This document shows positions 30,542 through 38,439 of a DNA stretch of 39,657 nucleotides, in pieces (within the stretch, counting starts at the first letter, position 1; each line of letters starts with the position of its first letter). Under the pieces are notes generated by a model. The model made no database searches and was not told where the DNA came from. It saw nothing but the letters and a program-made list of their open reading frames with translations. Both the position numbers and the translations under genes were made by a program. Source of the DNA: Chloroflexota bacterium (GTDB lineage: Bacteria > Chloroflexota > Dehalococcoidia > Lucifugimonadales > UBA3495); assembly GCA_009840175.1 (NCBI GenBank), contig VXOI01000051.1:1-39657 (forward strand). Reading direction: 5' to 3'.

Positions 30542-32920
30542 TTAGTAGTTGCCGGGTTGGATGGTCTTGATGATTTCCTCGGCGGCGCTGAGGCCGACTT
30601 CGACGGCCCGGGTGGTGCCTTCCATCTTGGAAAGCATGACGCTCTCACCGGTGGGGGATATGCGGACGCGGGTGCCGGCCCAAGCCAGCGATCCCGGCCC
30701 GGCGACACGAGTGGGTTCCAGAATATCGTTCACGTTGGAGCTTTCAGGGCCGGGGCGACCATCTCCCCAGGACAGGTGGGTGGCCCAGTCGGAACCGTGG
30801 CGGCGTCCGCCACCGAAGGGTATGCCCACCACTTCCGGCGGAGTGGCCGGCGTCAGGAAGGCCACGGCGCGGATGGATCCCTGCGAGGACTCGATGCGCA
30901 CCACGTCGCCCTGCCGGATGCTGAAGCGGCGGGCGGTGACGTCGTTCATTTCTATCCAGGTCTGCCAAGTTATGGAGGTGACCGGGTCGGGCGCGGCCTG
31001 GAGCCAGGGCAGATGGGCCAGCTCGCCGTCCTGTATCGAGTTGTGGGAGAAGGGGGCCAGGTACACCGTATCGCTGCCGCCGAAACCGGCGAAGGCGGGT
31101 TGGGACGCGCTCTGCGCGATGTCGCGCAGCAGCCCGGCGCGGGGCCGCGGATTGCTGGGGCCAGTGGCCGATTCGTCCCACCAGCCGCCACGGCGCAGCA
31201 GGGCGGTCCAGAACTCATCGGCTGAAGCGGCGTCAATGGAGCCGCGATTTTCCTCGAAAAGGGCGGTGGCGGATTCCTTGAGCATTGCCTCATAGTTGCG
31301 CCATGGGAACTGGTCGCCCAAGCCCAGGCCGTCGGCCGCGGCCAGCAGCACATCGGGGAAGCTGCGGGGGTCCAGGTCCCACAGGGGATTGACCACCGGC
31401 TGCTGGAACCCGGCGGTCTGATAGCCTGGGGCCGGATCGGGGATGTCGTCGCCCCAGTCTTCCAGGTACACCCGGTCGGGGAGCAGCAGGTCGGCCAGGG
31501 CAGATGTGTCGTCTATGAAGGGCGAAAAGCTGACGATGTACAGGTCCTGGGCGCTCTCGATGGCGTCGCGCAAGCGCAGGGAGCCCGGCAGGCCGTGCGC
31601 CAGGTCCGCGTTGTGCAGCAGGAGCATACGAACGTCCCCGGTGCGTATCCGCTGGGCGAGGCGCTCGAAGTCGTCTATGGGGGAAGCAGAGGCCGTGGAG
31701 GGTATGCCGTCCCAGGGGCCAGCGGGGTTGAGTGTGACGCCGCCCTTGGCGCCGACGGAGCCTACCAGCCAGTTGAGCACGGAGGCGGCCTCGACGTTGA
31801 ACAGGCCGTTGGAGTGCGCTCCCGCCGAGCCGCCGGCGATGGCGATGCTCCGTCCTCTTTCGGATGTGGGTCCGGCGAAGTCGCGGGCCAGCTTGCGGAT
31901 GAACTCGGCCGGGTCTCCCCCGGCTATCTCCGGGGTGATGCCGACGAGGGGCGCCGCCACTTCGGGGCGGAAGGAGTTGAGCATCTGGCGTCCGGCGTCC
32001 CCGCCCAGCAGCATCTCCACGTCAACGCCGGGGGCTTGCAGGCTCTCGGCGACGATGACCTGGGCGATGCTGAGGGCCAGGTAGCCCTCCCAGCCGGGGC
32101 GGACGGGAATCCACTTGTCGGCGTTGGCCGCGGTCATGGAGAAGCGGGAATCCACGTGGTACAGGGTGCCGCGTTCGCGTCCGCCGGCGTTGGAGCGGCC
32201 CTCGCCCTGGCGGAACTCGCCGTAGCCCCGGTTCCAGCGGGTGGGGGAAATCCAGGTGGAGAGGAAATCAGCCCCGAAGGAGAGGATGAAATTGGCGTTC
32301 TCGATATCGAAATCGGGGAGGACATCCTGCTCGTACACGTTCTTGACGGCGGCGCGGTAGACATTGTTGTCCACGGCCTCGAAGGTCAGGTGCTCGATGC
32401 CGGTGGCTTGGGCGAAGCGGGCGGTCAGCATACCCAGGTGGCCACGCATCGGCTTGGTGACCATCACGGCCCGGCCCGCTCCGGCGTTGATGCCGCGGTC
32501 GTTGATCTGGCGAGTGAGGGTGTCCATCCCCTCCGGGTCCCAGGCGATGGGGTCGAACTGGCCGGAGCCGCGATTGCCGCCGCGTTTCATGGGGCCGGAG
32601 ATCCGGTCGGGGTGATAGAGGGCCTGCACTCCCGCCTCGCAGCGGGCGTGGCTCTTTCCCTGGTTGGTGGGATAGTAGGGGTTGCCCTGAATCTTCTTGG
32701 CCCGCCCTTCCATGACGCGGACCAGGATGCCCTCGCACGACGGGCAGTTGCGGCAGAGGCTGGCGTACCAGTTGTCCTTGCCGCGCACCAGGTCTTCAGG
32801 CAGGCTGACGGGGGACTGGATGCTGAGCTCGCCCTCGCGGATGCCGAAGCCCTCGCAGGCCACGGCGCCGAGAGCGCCCAGGCCGGCCCATGCCAGGAAA
32901 TGTCGCCTACTTAGTTTCAT
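30542..32920 (-). CDS. actB: Molybdopterin-oxidoreductase-like subunit (ActB catalytic-fold half)
   Basis: A 792-residue CISM-type large subunit. The N-terminal Tat-like signal (MKLSRRHFLAWAGLGALGA) implies export of the folded protein. Its Cys motif is C-R-N-C-P-S-C (about residues 57-63) and a fourth Cys in KSHARCEAG, so a 4Fe-4S site is possible. Downstream are the folds of the family (IENANFILSFGADFLSTW, VRPGWEGYLALSIAQVIV) and a C-terminal beta-barrel domain near RFSIRQGDVVRIESSQGSIRAVAFL. In alternative complex III this domain has lost its molybdenum cofactor and is structural; that is known of the complex and not proven here. It is likely paired with the Fe-S subunit. Confidence 0.9.
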   Translation of the reverse strand: MKLSRRHFLAWAGLGALGAVACEGFGIREGELSIQSPVSLPEDLVRGKDNWYASLCRNCPSCEGILVRVMEGRAKKIQGNPYYPTNQGKSHARCEAGVQALYHPDRISGPMKRGGNRGSGQFDPIAWDPEGMDTLTRQINDRGINAGAGRAVMVTKPMRGHLGMLTARFAQATGIEHLTFEAVDNNVYRAAVKNVYEQDVLPDFDIENANFILSFGADFLSTWISPTRWNRGYGEFRQGEGRSNAGGRERGTLYHVDSRFSMTAANADKWIPVRPGWEGYLALSIAQVIVAESLQAPGVDVEMLLGGDAGRQMLNSFRPEVAAPLVGITPEIAGGDPAEFIRKLARDFAGPTSERGRSIAIAGGSAGAHSNGLFNVEAASVLNWLVGSVGAKGGVTLNPAGPWDGIPSTASASPIDDFERLAQRIRTGDVRMLLLHNADLAHGLPGSLRLRDAIESAQDLYIVSFSPFIDDTSALADLLLPDRVYLEDWGDDIPDPAPGYQTAGFQQPVVNPLWDLDPRSFPDVLLAAADGLGLGDQFPWRNYEAMLKESATALFEENRGSIDAASADEFWTALLRRGGWWDESATGPSNPRPRAGLLRDIAQSASQPAFAGFGGSDTVYLAPFSHNSIQDGELAHLPWLQAAPDPVTSITWQTWIEMNDVTARRFSIRQGDVVRIESSQGSIRAVAFLTPATPPEVVGIPFGGGRRHGSDWATHLSWGDGRPGPESSNVNDILEPTRVAGPGSLAWAGTRVRISPTGESVMLSKMEGTTRAVEVGLSAAEEIIKTIQPGNY

Positions 32921-32923
32921 TCT

Positions 32924-33017
32924 GTCAGAACCACTGATTCAACGGATTGCTCGTCTGTACAAGTGAAGGGCAACCCTGTCAGCGTAATCCCTTAATCACA
33001 AAAATCACAGTTCAGAT
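32924..33017. repeat. TIR hairpin element, copy G (degraded)
   Basis: The right terminus AATCACAGTTCAGAT (33003-33017) is well kept. The left side (GTCAGAACCACTGATT from 32924) has diverged. It is about 94 bp and fills the gap between actA (stop 33025-33027) and the actB-type gene (start 32920). Confidence 0.75.
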
Positions 33018-33024
33018 TAACAGT

Positions 33025-33666
33025 TTACTTGTGGCAGATGGTGCAGTCGGTGGGTACGTTGTTGTCGCGGTGGCAGTCCAGGCAGGTTCCCATCTTGAGG
33101 GACTGGCCGTCCTTGGGCTGCACCTCTTCCATGCTGCCTACGTCGCCGTGGCAGATGGAGCAGGTTTCGGCGATGCTGTATGGGCGGTTGACTTCGTTGC
33201 CGTTAATGTCGTAGCGCTGTCCGCTGGCGCCCTCGGTGTCGAGGTCGCTGGTGAAGTAGCGGATATGGGCCTCGTGAACGAAGCGCACATGGTCGGGGAG
33301 GCGGTGCACCCGTTCCCAGTCAATGGGCTCTTCGTCGGAGCCATACTGTTGGACCTTGGCGATTTCCGTCTGCGCCTGGCTGGTTCTGCCGGAGATGTCC
33401 TTGTGGCAGAACAGGCACTGCTCCACTGCCGGAACCGTGGCGGCGTCTCCCTTGGTCACGTTGCGGTGGCAGAACTCGCACTGGATGTTGTTGTCCACCA
33501 CGTGAACGGTATGCGGGAAAGCGATGGGCTGCGCCGAGGCGTTGCCCAGTCCGAACGGCGGGTTGGAAAACCAGGAAATAAACAGCACCACAAGCACGAA
33601 ACCTATGATGACGGTGAAAATGCCGCCGGCCACCATTAGCGGGATCATTTTGCTTGTGGGTCTCAT
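33025..33666 (-). CDS. actA: Pentahaem cytochrome c subunit (ActA)
   Basis: A 213-residue membrane-anchored multihaem cytochrome. One N-terminal helix (MIPLMVAGGIFTVIIGFVLVVLFISW) is followed by five CxxCH haem sites: CEFCH, CLFCH, CSICH, CLDCH and CTICH. Extra histidines (FPHTVHVVD, FVHEAHIRYF) can be the distal ligands, as in cytochrome c3/c7-like folds. Five haems match ActA of alternative complex III. It is the first recognisable act gene of the operon, after a small membrane protein gene. Confidence 0.94.
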   Translation of the reverse strand: MRPTSKMIPLMVAGGIFTVIIGFVLVVLFISWFSNPPFGLGNASAQPIAFPHTVHVVDNNIQCEFCHRNVTKGDAATVPAVEQCLFCHKDISGRTSQAQTEIAKVQQYGSDEEPIDWERVHRLPDHVRFVHEAHIRYFTSDLDTEGASGQRYDINGNEVNRPYSIAETCSICHGDVGSMEEVQPKDGQSLKMGTCLDCHRDNNVPTDCTICHK

Positions 33667-33712
33667 GCTTGCAGGGGTCTCACATGGATAAACAGGATGT
33701 ACAAGACTATCG

Positions 33713-34006
33713 CTAGATCAGCAGGCGGTCCCAGAAATTCCTCACGTCGAGGGTCTGGTTGATGCCGAAAATCAGGATCACGACGGCCGCCGCAGCTATA
33801 AGCAGGGCGAAGGCGGTCAAGGGAATCTTCAGCCTGGATGCGGAAGGAGGCAGGTGTCCTGTGGCTACGGCCGACGGGATCAAGGCGTGGGCGGTGAGCA
33901 TCGTGACGGCAAAGACGACTACCAGCGGAAAATAAATCCAGAACCACTGTAGGAACAGGTGGATGTTGTTCCAGTCAACGCTGGTTAGAGCTTTGGGGTC
34001 GTCCAT
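33713..34006 (-). CDS. Small two-helix membrane protein at the head of the act operon
   Basis: A 97-residue protein with two or three hydrophobic helices (about residues 23-45 and 62-82). No named family is recognised. It is 46 bases upstream of actA, on the same strand, without a repeat element between them, so it is likely the first gene of the operon and an accessory or assembly subunit of the complex. The start at ATG 34006 has no strong ribosome-binding site. Confidence 0.7.
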   Translation of the reverse strand: MDDPKALTSVDWNNIHLFLQWFWIYFPLVVVFAVTMLTAHALIPSAVATGHLPPSASRLKIPLTAFALLIAAAAVVILIFGINQTLDVRNFWDRLLI

Positions 34007-34346
34007 CGGGAAGCCTGTTCACCTGAGCCTGTCGCCTGAATTTGCCGGGGTTTGCTCCCTGAAATGCCTTCGCCTTACGAAAATAGCGGCCCGAATAACC
34101 ACCGGGCCATAAAGCGAGTGAAAATTATCACACACTCAATGGAGTGTCAAGGGATTCAGCTACGCCTGGGCCGAGATTTCTGGTGGCCACGGTGAGTGGC
34201 TGCACCCCGCGCTGAGCTTGCCCTGAGCCTGCCGAAGGGGCCCCGTTAATCCTTTGCTTCTTTGCTTCTTTGTGTCCAGAATGGAAGGGTGTATTCTGAT
34301 CCCCCTGAGCTTGTCGAAGGGGCGGGCGGGTAACGGAGAAAACATC
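34007..34346. other. Divergent control region between act operon and HpaB gene
   Basis: No gene is supported. It holds the promoter-like site above and three CCTGAGCCTGTCGAAGG-type repeats (near 34022-34040, 34210-34240 and 34301-34324), plus a short CTTTGCTT-rich stretch. It must contain the regulation of both flanking genes. Confidence 0.6.
34125..34151 (-). promoter_or_regulatory. Putative act-operon promoter with a palindrome in its spacer
   Basis: On the minus strand there is a perfect TTGACA (34151-34146) and GATAAT (34130-34125), 15 bases apart. The spacer and -35 edge hold the palindrome ACACTC-CATT-GAGTGT (34148-34133), a possible repressor site. A start near 34118 would give a leader of about 110 bases before ATG 34006. 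The 15-base spacing is short, so this is a hypothesis. Confidence 0.45.
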
Positions 34347-35798
34347 ATGCCGGCCAGAAACGGGCAACAGTACATCGAAAGACTCAGGGAGAGGCCGCCT
34401 GCGCTGTACCTGCGGGGCGAGCGGGTGAAGGACGCGACTGCCCACCCCGGGCTGAGCGGCGGAGTGAAGACGGTGGCGCGGCTGTATGACTTGCAGAACG
34501 ACCCGTCCGGCCCGGACATGACATATACATCTCCCACCAGCGGGGAGCCGGTGGGCCTGTCCTTCATCACCCCCAAGAGCGTCGAGGACCTGGATGCGCG
34601 GCACAACATGATGCGCCGGTGGGCACAGGTATCGTGCGGGATGATGGGGCGGACTCCCGACTTCCTGAACGTCTCGCTGATGGCCATGGCCGCCGCCGGG
34701 GACTACTTCGCCGAGGACCGTCCGGAGTTCAAGCAGAACATCCGCAGCTACTACGAGAAGGTGCGCGAAGAAGACCTGGTGCTAACGCATACGCTGGTCA
34801 ACTTGCAGCGCAGTCGGGCGCCGTCCGAGTCGGTCCTGAACGACAACACTGACATCGCCCTCTCGGTGGTCAAGGAAACTGACTCAGGCATCATCGTCCA
34901 CGGGGCTCGGCTGCTGGCGACTCTGCCCATCGCCGACGAGATTGCGGTGTACCCCGCTCGCTCGCACCGTTTGCCCACGGGCGCGCCGGGGCGGACTTCC
35001 TTTGCCTTTGCGCTGCCCTGCGATGCGCCGGGGCTTCGGTTCCTGTGCCGGGAGAGCTTCGACCTGGGGCGGTCGCGGTTCGACCATCCGCTGGGGTCGC
35101 GGTTCGAGGAGATGGACGCACTGGCCTTCTTCGACAACGTGTTCGTGCCGTGGGAGCGGGTGTTCCTGCTGGGAGACCCCGACCGCTGCAACAATATGTC
35201 GCGGCACACCCACCAGTACCTGCACTCGGGGCACCAGGTGGTGGCCAAGAACGTGGTCAAGCTGGAGTTCGTGCTGGGGCTGGCGAACTTGATGCAGGAT
35301 ACGCTGGGGTCGGGCCAGCAGCCGCAGATGCTCCAGATGACGGCGGAAATCATCGAGGCGCTGGAGACGCAGAAGGCCCTGTTGCGGGCATCGGAGGCTG
35401 AGGCAGGATTTGACCAGTGGGGGGTGTTCTGTCCGGCGGAAATGCCGCTGATGATTGCGCGGCACCTGTTCATCAGGATGTACCCGCGCATGGGGGAGAT
35501 ACTGCAACTGATGGGTTCCAGCAGCCTGATGGCCCTGCCAACTGAGGCAGATTTGCAGGGACCACTGGCCGGGGATCTGGGGGCCTACCTGGACACCGAC
35601 ACGGCAACGGCGGAGGAGCGGGTGCGCCTGTTCCGGCTGGCGTGGGACACATGTTGCAGCGCCTTCGCCCAGCGGCAGATTCTCTACGAACGCTTCTTCC
35701 AGGGCGATGCTTACCGCAACGTGGTGCTGCTCAACAGCCTGTACGACAAGGAGCCTGCGACCGACTTCGTGCGAGAGTTTCTGGTGTCTGAACTGTGA
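34347..35798 (+). CDS. 4-hydroxyphenylacetate 3-monooxygenase (HpaB) family flavin monooxygenase
   Basis: A 483-residue enzyme of the HpaB/PvcC family. These use FADH2 from a partner reductase to hydroxylate phenolic or related substrates. Seen features: RNGQQYIERLRERPPALYLRGERV at the start, the middle segment SRFDHPLGSRFEEMDALAFFDNVFVPWERVFLLGD (the family's flavin/substrate region) and a C-terminal helical domain. No reductase gene (HpaC) is in the window. ACGGAG lies eight bases before ATG 34347, so the longer frame from 34254 is rejected. The last three residues (S-E-L) and TGA come from repeat element H. The substrate is unknown. Confidence 0.9.
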   Translation: MPARNGQQYIERLRERPPALYLRGERVKDATAHPGLSGGVKTVARLYDLQNDPSGPDMTYTSPTSGEPVGLSFITPKSVEDLDARHNMMRRWAQVSCGMMGRTPDFLNVSLMAMAAAGDYFAEDRPEFKQNIRSYYEKVREEDLVLTHTLVNLQRSRAPSESVLNDNTDIALSVVKETDSGIIVHGARLLATLPIADEIAVYPARSHRLPTGAPGRTSFAFALPCDAPGLRFLCRESFDLGRSRFDHPLGSRFEEMDALAFFDNVFVPWERVFLLGDPDRCNNMSRHTHQYLHSGHQVVAKNVVKLEFVLGLANLMQDTLGSGQQPQMLQMTAEIIEALETQKALLRASEAEAGFDQWGVFCPAEMPLMIARHLFIRMYPRMGEILQLMGSSSLMALPTEADLQGPLAGDLGAYLDTDTATAEERVRLFRLAWDTCCSAFAQRQILYERFFQGDAYRNVVLLNSLYDKEPATDFVREFLVSEL

Positions 35799-35828
35799 TT
35801 CTCGTGATTACGGGATTACCCTGATTGC
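35786..35828. repeat. TIR hairpin element, copy H (left half only)
   Basis: The left terminus GTCTGAACTGTGATT (35786-35800) and an inner GATTACGGGATTACC are present, but no matching right terminus follows. It is a truncated copy at the HpaB stop codon (TGA 35796-35798). Confidence 0.8.
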
Positions 35829-35901
35829 CTCGGTTGCCGGGCGGCCTGAGCGCATGACAGCCAACCCCTCCCTAACCTCCCCCTCAAGGGGGATTGGCCA
35901 A

Positions 35902-37359
35902 TCAGTCGTCGTCGCCACCGGCGGGAACGGGGGCCGGAGCGGGGCGTCCTTCGACAGGCTCAGGATGAGCGGGAGCAGTGGTCGGGGCGGGTCTCAGCCG
36001 GGCCTCGTCGGGCAATTCGTTCTCCCAGTCGGGTATCAGGACTTGAGAGTTGTTGTCCAGCAAGGCAATGACGACCACACCGCCGAGGCTGTAGGCCATG
36101 GACAGACCTAGGACGGCCATGTAGGAGCCAGTGGTGTACATAATCAGCCCGGCCAGGGCGGTGGCGATGAAGTGCCCCATCAGAGCGCCGGTGGTCTGCC
36201 AGCCGTAAACCGTACCCATGGGGCCGTCGCCGAAATACTGGCGGTTGATGATGAGGTAGCCAGTCCACTCGCCGCCGAATCCGATGCCAAAGCTGACGGC
36301 GAAGAGGTAGAAGAGCCAGGGTTCCGCCGGGCCGAACATTATGATGGGGACGGTAATACCCTGGATGGCCAGGCTCACGGCCATCATCCGGCGGGTGCCG
36401 TAGATTTCCGCCAGAACCGGAGTTCCAAAGCGGCTGACGATGCTCACCAGCGAGATGATGGTGAGGATTATGCCGGCGGTGGCCAGGGAGTTGGGGCCGG
36501 TGAACACTTCCGAGTCAATGGCGTACTTGACGACGTAAATCAGGATGATGCCGTGGCCGGCGCAGCCCAAGCCGTGAATCAAGGGCAGGTTCCAGAAGGG
36601 GCGCGTGCGGCGGATGTTCTTGTTGAACACGGCCATCCGCAGGCGCTCCATACCCTTTTCCAGCCGCACGGGAATCGGATCGCCGACCCGGGCGCCGTAG
36701 GGTTCGATGCCGATGTCGGCGGGGCGGTTGCGCATCAGGGGCACCAGGGCCAGCATTGCGCCGCCTCCGACGAGGCCGATGACGATGAAGTTGCCCTGCC
36801 AACCCAAGGTTTGAATGAGATAACCGGCGATGGGAGCGAATACCCCTGTGCCGATACCCCCGGCGGCCCACAGGATGCCGATGCCCAGACCCAGGCGGCG
36901 CCGGAACCAGCCGCTGATGGATGCCATCAGCGGCACCATGCCCAGCGACTGGGTGAGGGAAAGCAGCACCCCGAAGAAGAGGAAGAAGTGCCAGACCTCG
37001 CTGATCTGGCTCAACAGCAACATGCTTATCAGGTAGAGAATCGCCGCTGCCAGCAGCATAATGCGGGAACCGAAGCGGTCGCCCATCCAACCGGTGATGG
37101 GGGCGTAGAGCGCGCCGAATCCGTAATAGGCCGCTATGCCGAGGGTGACCAGGCTCTCGTTCCAGCCGAAGGGGCCGCTCTCGTCGGTCAGCGGGGGCAG
37201 CATGATGCCTGCGGCCATGCTGATGGAGCTGGCGAATATCTGCACCGTGGCCAGGATGGCGATGATTATCCAGCTATAGTGGAAAGGGAGCCGCGCCGCC
37301 AAGCCCCTGGCTTCGAGTGAGGCGGCCGGGGTGTCGGCGGGGGTGCGCCTGCGCAACAT
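35902..37359 (-). CDS. MFS transporter (OFA/MCT-like)
   Basis: A 485-residue, about 12-helix carrier. FHYSWIIIAILATVQIFASSISMAAG and the loop YAPITGWMGDRFGSRIMLLA are typical of oxalate/formate-antiporter-like and monocarboxylate-type MFS proteins, so an organic acid is the likely cargo. The C-terminal tail (about residues 455-485, Ala/Pro-rich) contains H-P-E-P-V-E-G, the in-frame reading of a dispersed repeat at 35947-35967. The ATG at 37359 is chosen without a strong ribosome-binding site. Confidence 0.88.
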   Translation of the reverse strand: MLRRRTPADTPAASLEARGLAARLPFHYSWIIIAILATVQIFASSISMAAGIMLPPLTDESGPFGWNESLVTLGIAAYYGFGALYAPITGWMGDRFGSRIMLLAAAILYLISMLLLSQISEVWHFFLFFGVLLSLTQSLGMVPLMASISGWFRRRLGLGIGILWAAGGIGTGVFAPIAGYLIQTLGWQGNFIVIGLVGGGAMLALVPLMRNRPADIGIEPYGARVGDPIPVRLEKGMERLRMAVFNKNIRRTRPFWNLPLIHGLGCAGHGIILIYVVKYAIDSEVFTGPNSLATAGIILTIISLVSIVSRFGTPVLAEIYGTRRMMAVSLAIQGITVPIIMFGPAEPWLFYLFAVSFGIGFGGEWTGYLIINRQYFGDGPMGTVYGWQTTGALMGHFIATALAGLIMYTTGSYMAVLGLSMAYSLGGVVVIALLDNNSQVLIPDWENELPDEARLRPAPTTAPAHPEPVEGRPAPAPVPAGGDDD

Positions 37360-37436
37360 ATCGACTCTACTTGTGATGAATGGGCCGCACTCTTATCTAA
37401 GAATACAATGATAGCACTAAAATCCCTCGGATTAAA

Positions 37437-37486
37437 CGCAAAGAGCGCAGCGGATTACCTGTCCATTGCGCCCTTTGCGCCAAAAA
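37437..37486. repeat. ACGCAAAGAGCGCA inverted repeat
   Basis: A loose inverted repeat: CGCAAAGAGCGCA near 37437 and TGCGCCCTTTGCGCC near 37470, about 50 bp. It sits upstream of the MFS gene and just past the 3' end of the MDMPI-fold gene. Confidence 0.5.
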
Positions 37487-37493
37487 TGGGGCG

Positions 37494-38318
37494 TCAAGGC
37501 ATTATGTTCATTTGCCGGACGATGGACTCGCCGAGAGCCGTGTCGCCTTCGATGGACACTTTGCCGGATTGCAGGATTTCGTCCGGGTCCCAACGGCCAC
37601 AGCCGAGGCAGCCGAAGGTCTCATCGTCAAGACTGATGCGGACTGTCGGCGCGTCCGGGGGCTGATCCAACTCACGGCCCCTGCCGCCCTCGACGCCGAT
37701 GGAGATAAGGCGTCTGGCAGTGCCGGAGATGTCAATGACCACCGTCGCGCCGTCAGGAGCCTGAGCGCGGCGGGCGGCGACGAAGGGCATAGCGCGGATG
37801 ACGCGGTTCAAGGCATGGGCCGCCGCCGGGCTGTCGTAGTGGCCGGGGCGGTCGACGGCGCGGCGGATGTCCTGCTCGTGCACCCAAGCGTCCATGATGC
37901 GGATGCTGATGAATTCGGACATGGGGGCCTGGCCGACGGGAGTCTGCATTTCGGCGGCGAAGTCGTCGTCAGAGCGGCTACGGAGGAAGTCCACCCGGCG
38001 GGAGGTCTTGGCGCGAAAGTCCGACAGCACCTGCGCCCCGGCCCAGGGACGGCGGAAGTCCACCACGATTTCGTTGCGCTGGCCCTGCTCGCTGCGGGTG
38101 TGGGCCAGGGCTTCCTCGCCGGGGGTGTGATCGGGATCCGGGTCGCCCAGGATGCCGGTCTCGGAGCCAGCGAGGTGGGAAACTTGGTCCTGCACCGACC
38201 AGCCGGGGCAGTCGGTGGGAGTCTTCCACTCGGCTTCGGTCAGGCCGTCGCAGAGTTCGCCGATGGAGCGCCAGACGTGTTCCATCATGTCAACGAGTTG
38301 CTGATTGGTTTCGTTCAT
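37494..38318 (-). CDS. MDMPI-fold (TIGR03083-like) metal-binding protein
   Basis: A 274-residue protein of the mycothiol-dependent maleylpyruvate isomerase-like superfamily. The N-terminal DinB-like helical bundle has the metal-site histidines in VSHLAGSE and DAWVHEQDIRRA. The C-terminal SCP2-like beta domain (about residues 185-270) contains VVIDISGTARRLISIG and VRISLDDETFGCLGCGR. Mycothiol is not expected in Chloroflexota, so the thiol cofactor or role is open. Repeat element I lies upstream. Confidence 0.82.
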   Translation of the reverse strand: MNETNQQLVDMMEHVWRSIGELCDGLTEAEWKTPTDCPGWSVQDQVSHLAGSETGILGDPDPDHTPGEEALAHTRSEQGQRNEIVVDFRRPWAGAQVLSDFRAKTSRRVDFLRSRSDDDFAAEMQTPVGQAPMSEFISIRIMDAWVHEQDIRRAVDRPGHYDSPAAAHALNRVIRAMPFVAARRAQAPDGATVVIDISGTARRLISIGVEGGRGRELDQPPDAPTVRISLDDETFGCLGCGRWDPDEILQSGKVSIEGDTALGESIVRQMNIMP

Positions 38319-38338
38319 TGTGAGTCCCTTTACTCTCA

Positions 38339-38432
38339 GTCTGAACTGTGATTTGTTTGATTATGGGATTGCCATGATTAGGGAGGAGGAAATCAGATTA
38401 GCCTTAAGAATCACATAAATCACAGTTCAGAC
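38339..38432. repeat. TIR hairpin element, copy I
   Basis: Perfect termini GTCTGAACTGTGATT (38339-38353) and AATCACAGTTCAGAC (38418-38432), 94 bp. It lies between the selenoprotein stop (38440-38442) and the MDMPI-fold gene start (38318), the usual 3'-end position for this family. Confidence 0.92.
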
Positions 38433-38439
38433 AGTATGA

